Positions 61,982 through 64,000 of a stretch of DNA of 64,000 bases are shown piece after piece. The notes under the pieces are model-generated. The model was given only the letters and a program-made list of their open reading frames with translations, was not told the origin of the DNA and did not search any database. Position 1 is the first letter of the stretch. The number at the start of each line of letters is the position of its first letter. This DNA is from Myxococcus guangdongensis (GTDB lineage: Bacteria; Myxococcota; Myxococcia; Myxococcales; Myxococcaceae), in assembly GCF_024198255.1 (NCBI RefSeq), contig NZ_JAJVKW010000008.1, positions 408,773-472,772 on the forward strand, in the 5' to 3' direction. Both the position numbers and the translations under genes were made by a program.

Positions 61982-62950
61982 GTGAGCTTCCAGCCGACCG
62001 AGTCCTTCGTCGCCGCGCCGGGCCTGACGAACGAACACGCGCAGACCATCTACGCGAACTTCGTGCGTCCCCGTCACGCGCCTCCGCTGAAGCGCCAGCG
62101 GCGCGAGCTGCCCGATGGTGACTTCGTCGATCTGGACACCTTCGACGGCCCCAGCGGCGCACCACACGTGGTGGCGCTGCATGGCTTGGAGAGTTCCTCC
62201 CAGGCGGGCTACATCACCGCCATCCTCCGGGGCGCGGCCCAGCGCGGCTGGGGCGCCACCGCGCTCAACTTCCGCTCGTGCAGCGGTGAGCCCAACCGGC
62301 TGGCGCGCACGTACCACTCGGGCCACATCGACGACGCGCTCGGACTGCTCCAGGACTTGCGCGCCCGCGTCACCGGGCCGCTCTTCGCCGTGGGCTTCTC
62401 CCTGGGCGCCAACGTGCTGTGCCGGCTGCTCGAGGATCAAGGTGAGCAGGCGCCCGTCCGCGCCGCCGCGTCCATCAGCGCGCCGTACGACCTGGACGCG
62501 TGCTGCGCCAAGCTGGATGGCCCCGGCCCCTTCCACCGCATCTACCGCGAGCGCTTCCTGCGCACGCTCAAGAGCAAGGCGCGGGCGAAGCTCCAGCGCT
62601 TCCCCAACGCCTTCGATGGCCGGGCCATGGAGGCGGCGCGCACGGTGCGCCAGTTCGACCACGCCGTCACCGCGCCCCTGCACGGCTTCAACAGCGCGGA
62701 GCATTACTACGCCGAGTCGTCGTCAGGCCCCCGGCTGCACGCCATCCGCAAGCCCACGCTGCTCATCAGCGCCGCGGATGACCCGATGCTGGAGTCGCCC
62801 GTCATCCCGCCGAGCGCGAAGGACAACCCGCACCTGAGCGTGGTGTTGACCCGGCATGGCGGACACGTGGGCTTCGTCGCCGGCAAGCTCCACCGTCCCC
62901 GCTTCTGGGCCGAGGACCAGGCGCTGGCCTTCTTCGACACCTTCCGCTAA
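61982..62950 (+). CDS. YheT-type alpha/beta hydrolase (322 aa)
   Basis: An alpha/beta hydrolase of the YheT/ABHD1-3 group. The nucleophile serine is in FAVGFSLGANVLCRLLED (G-F-S-L-G, S140), the aspartate is likely in TLLISAADDPMLESPVIP, and the histidine is in LTRHGGHVGFVAG. VALHGLESSSQAGYITAILRGAAQRGWGATALNFRSCSGEPN also fits the family, as does the aspartate at IDDALGLL. Members hydrolyse esters or lipids, but substrates are mostly unknown. The start is GTG at 61982. Its stop overlaps the stop of the convergent gene by 4 bases. Confidence 0.88.
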   Translation: MSFQPTESFVAAPGLTNEHAQTIYANFVRPRHAPPLKRQRRELPDGDFVDLDTFDGPSGAPHVVALHGLESSSQAGYITAILRGAAQRGWGATALNFRSCSGEPNRLARTYHSGHIDDALGLLQDLRARVTGPLFAVGFSLGANVLCRLLEDQGEQAPVRAAASISAPYDLDACCAKLDGPGPFHRIYRERFLRTLKSKARAKLQRFPNAFDGRAMEAARTVRQFDHAVTAPLHGFNSAEHYYAESSSGPRLHAIRKPTLLISAADDPMLESPVIPPSAKDNPHLSVVLTRHGGHVGFVAGKLHRPRFWAEDQALAFFDTFR

Positions 62951-63561
62951 CCGAAGTTCAGGATGAAGCCGAGCTTCGCCGTGGGGCGCACGGTGCGCAG
63001 CATCCACGACCGGTCCTCCGTGGGCCCGACGGTGCCCCGGAGCGGCTCGTCCAGGTCCTTCAAGCTGGGGCCGTACAGCTCCATGAAGCTCACCCCGCCG
63101 CGCACGAAGAAGGTGATGCTCCGGGGCATGCTGACCTCCAGGCCCACCAGTCCGCTCGCGTACGTGTAGCCCACGCGCTCGAGCGACGGCAGTGGCGGCA
63201 GTGACAGATCCGCCAGCCTGCGCTCCAAGGCGCGCACGTCCGCGGGCTGCGCGTGGCCAATCTCCACGCTGAAGGCGGGCGTCACCCGGCTTCGCAGCGG
63301 CAACAGCGTGAGCCCCGCTCGCGCTCCGGCGCGCACTCCGTTGTGCGTGGCGCCCAGGTGCAGCCGCACCACCCGCGCGGGACGAAACGAGATGGACAAC
63401 CCCGCGCCCTCCGTCACCCCCGCGTCCAGCATCAACCCGAAGGGTGCGACCCGCTCGGGGTCCTGCGTCGCCCTGCGGCGGACATCCCCTGCCTCGAATG
63501 CGCTCGCCACCGGTGCCATGAGCAGCACCCCCAGCGCGAGCAGCGTGGACCGCGTCCCCAT
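62947..63561 (-). CDS. Exported beta-rich protein (204 aa)
   Basis: A signal peptide starts at ATG 63561 (RSTLLALGVLLMAPVASA) and precedes a beta-rich protein: LMLDAGVTEGAGLSISFRPARVVRLHLGATHNGVRAGARAGLTLLPLRSRVTPAFSVEIGHAQ, then PLPSLERVGYTYASGLVGLEVSMPRSITFFVRGGVSFMELYG. It ends in VRPTAKLGFILNFG, a porin-like terminal strand. It is probably an outer-membrane or periplasmic beta-barrel. The frame stays open upstream into a 24-bp repeat region, but the signal peptide makes ATG 63561 the likely start. It is convergent with the YheT-type gene. Confidence 0.68.
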   Translation of the reverse strand: MGTRSTLLALGVLLMAPVASAFEAGDVRRRATQDPERVAPFGLMLDAGVTEGAGLSISFRPARVVRLHLGATHNGVRAGARAGLTLLPLRSRVTPAFSVEIGHAQPADVRALERRLADLSLPPLPSLERVGYTYASGLVGLEVSMPRSITFFVRGGVSFMELYGPSLKDLDEPLRGTVGPTEDRSWMLRTVRPTAKLGFILNFG

Positions 63562-64000
63562 GCGTCGAATCCCCACCCCAAGCCGCCGCGACGCTCCGCG
63601 GCCCCTGACCTTGCCAACCGTCGTCATCGGGGCAACCACCCCCGCCGACCAACGGTGCGCACGGTCCCGCCACCCTTCAACGAGGTGGACCAGGCTCCGG
63701 CGGATGCCTGCTTCGTTCCACCGGAGCCCGCCTCCTCGCCCCCCGCCCTTCCCCCTCCACCCGCCACGCCGCTCGCGTCGCCCGAAGCTCCGCCGCGCTT
63801 GACGTCCTGCTCCCCCCGACCGGCCCCCATCCGACGTCCCACCGACAAGTCCTGCCTCCCCACTCCAGGCACCGACTCGCCCCCGCCCTTCCCCTCGCAA
63901 CGACGCGCCCGCGTCCCCCAACGCCCCCCGCCGACCCGCCCCCAACGCCCCCCGCCGACCCGCCCCCATCGCCCCCCGCCGACCCGCCCCCATCGCCCCC
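63562..64000. other. 439-bp right-hand region without a clear gene
   Basis: Upstream of the exported-protein gene, no complete gene is supported. The sequence is extremely C-rich on this strand and ends in a tandem repeat. Both strands have open frames through the repeat, but none shows a ribosome site or conserved protein. Confidence 0.4.
63920..64000. repeat. 24-bp tandem repeat running off the right edge
   Basis: Three full copies (63920-63943, 63944-63967, 63968-63991) and a 9-base start of a fourth. Each unit has the core CGCCCCCCGCCGACCCGCC. Units 1-2 begin AAC and 3-4 begin ATC, the only change. The unit length is a multiple of 3, so a translated frame would repeat every 8 residues (GAGRRGAM on the minus strand; PPADPPPT on the plus strand). 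It may be coding in a gene beyond the window. Confidence 0.85.

Noticed and set aside
63562..63993. N-terminal extension of the last gene through the 24-bp repeat
   Set aside because: The frame is open, but a clear signal peptide begins at 63561 and must be at the N-terminus. The repeat is reported separately.

Overview
The window is a very GC-rich, densely packed bacterial chromosome segment that most resembles a myxobacterium (phylum Myxococcota, Myxococcaceae or Cystobacteraceae type). The evidence is a Ser/Thr protein kinase with an extracytoplasmic PEGA-like domain, a TPR-fused TonB-dependent receptor, many secreted or lipoprotein genes without recognisable families, a CrtW-type carotenoid ketolase, and alternative complex III joined to a caa3-type oxidase. 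I see no rRNA, tRNA, CRISPR array, insertion sequence or prophage. The assignment rests on gene content only.

Layout. 0-4.6 kb: two convergent sulfotransferase genes (the first cut by the window edge), an MFS exporter divergent from its probable HxlR-type regulator with a 10-bp-arm palindrome between them, an OsmC-like protein and a cytosolic BtuF-like cobalamin-binding protein. 4.9-10.3 kb: a translationally coupled set of Ser/Thr kinase, TPR-TonB receptor and calcium-motif lipoprotein, then a single-domain response regulator. 10.9-13.3 kb (minus): CrtW-like ketolase, msrP, msrQ. 13.4-21.6 kb: secreted M49 peptidase, secreted double CBM21 protein, htpG, a large lipoprotein and a protein with a histone H1-like basic tail.

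22-29 kb: an FAD oxidoreductase diverges from the aroF-trpD-trpC-trpF-trpB-trpA operon, in which most genes overlap or nearly touch. The missing first step, trpE-trpG, sits 7 kb further on in the opposite orientation (35.7-37.7 kb). Between them lie a pair of secreted proteins sharing an unrecognised C-terminal domain (one carries seven Asp-boxes), a YfhO-type membrane protein, a histidine phosphatase and small exported proteins. 38-44.2 kb: a tight DNA repair operon (MBL exonuclease, ATP-dependent ligase, Lhr-like helicase, metallophosphoesterase), i.e. the known ligase-associated quartet, here followed one base later by an HNH endonuclease.

44.7-57.5 kb: one continuous respiratory operon encodes alternative complex III (actA-F), a small membrane protein, a SCO copper chaperone and an A2-type caa3 cytochrome oxidase (subunits II, I, III, IV). 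It ends in two hairpins, the second followed by a T-rich stretch. Together these genes would pass electrons from quinol to oxygen, probably as a supercomplex. 57.5-64 kb: outer-membrane and exported proteins, a LYC1-like acetyltransferase, a membrane protein with RanBP2-type zinc fingers, a YkgJ-type cysteine cluster protein, a YheT-type hydrolase, and a 24-bp tandem repeat running off the right edge.

Strongest leads for something new: the HNH gene attached to the ligase quartet, the kinase/receptor/lipoprotein operon, the Asp-box protein pair, and the RanBP2-finger membrane protein.
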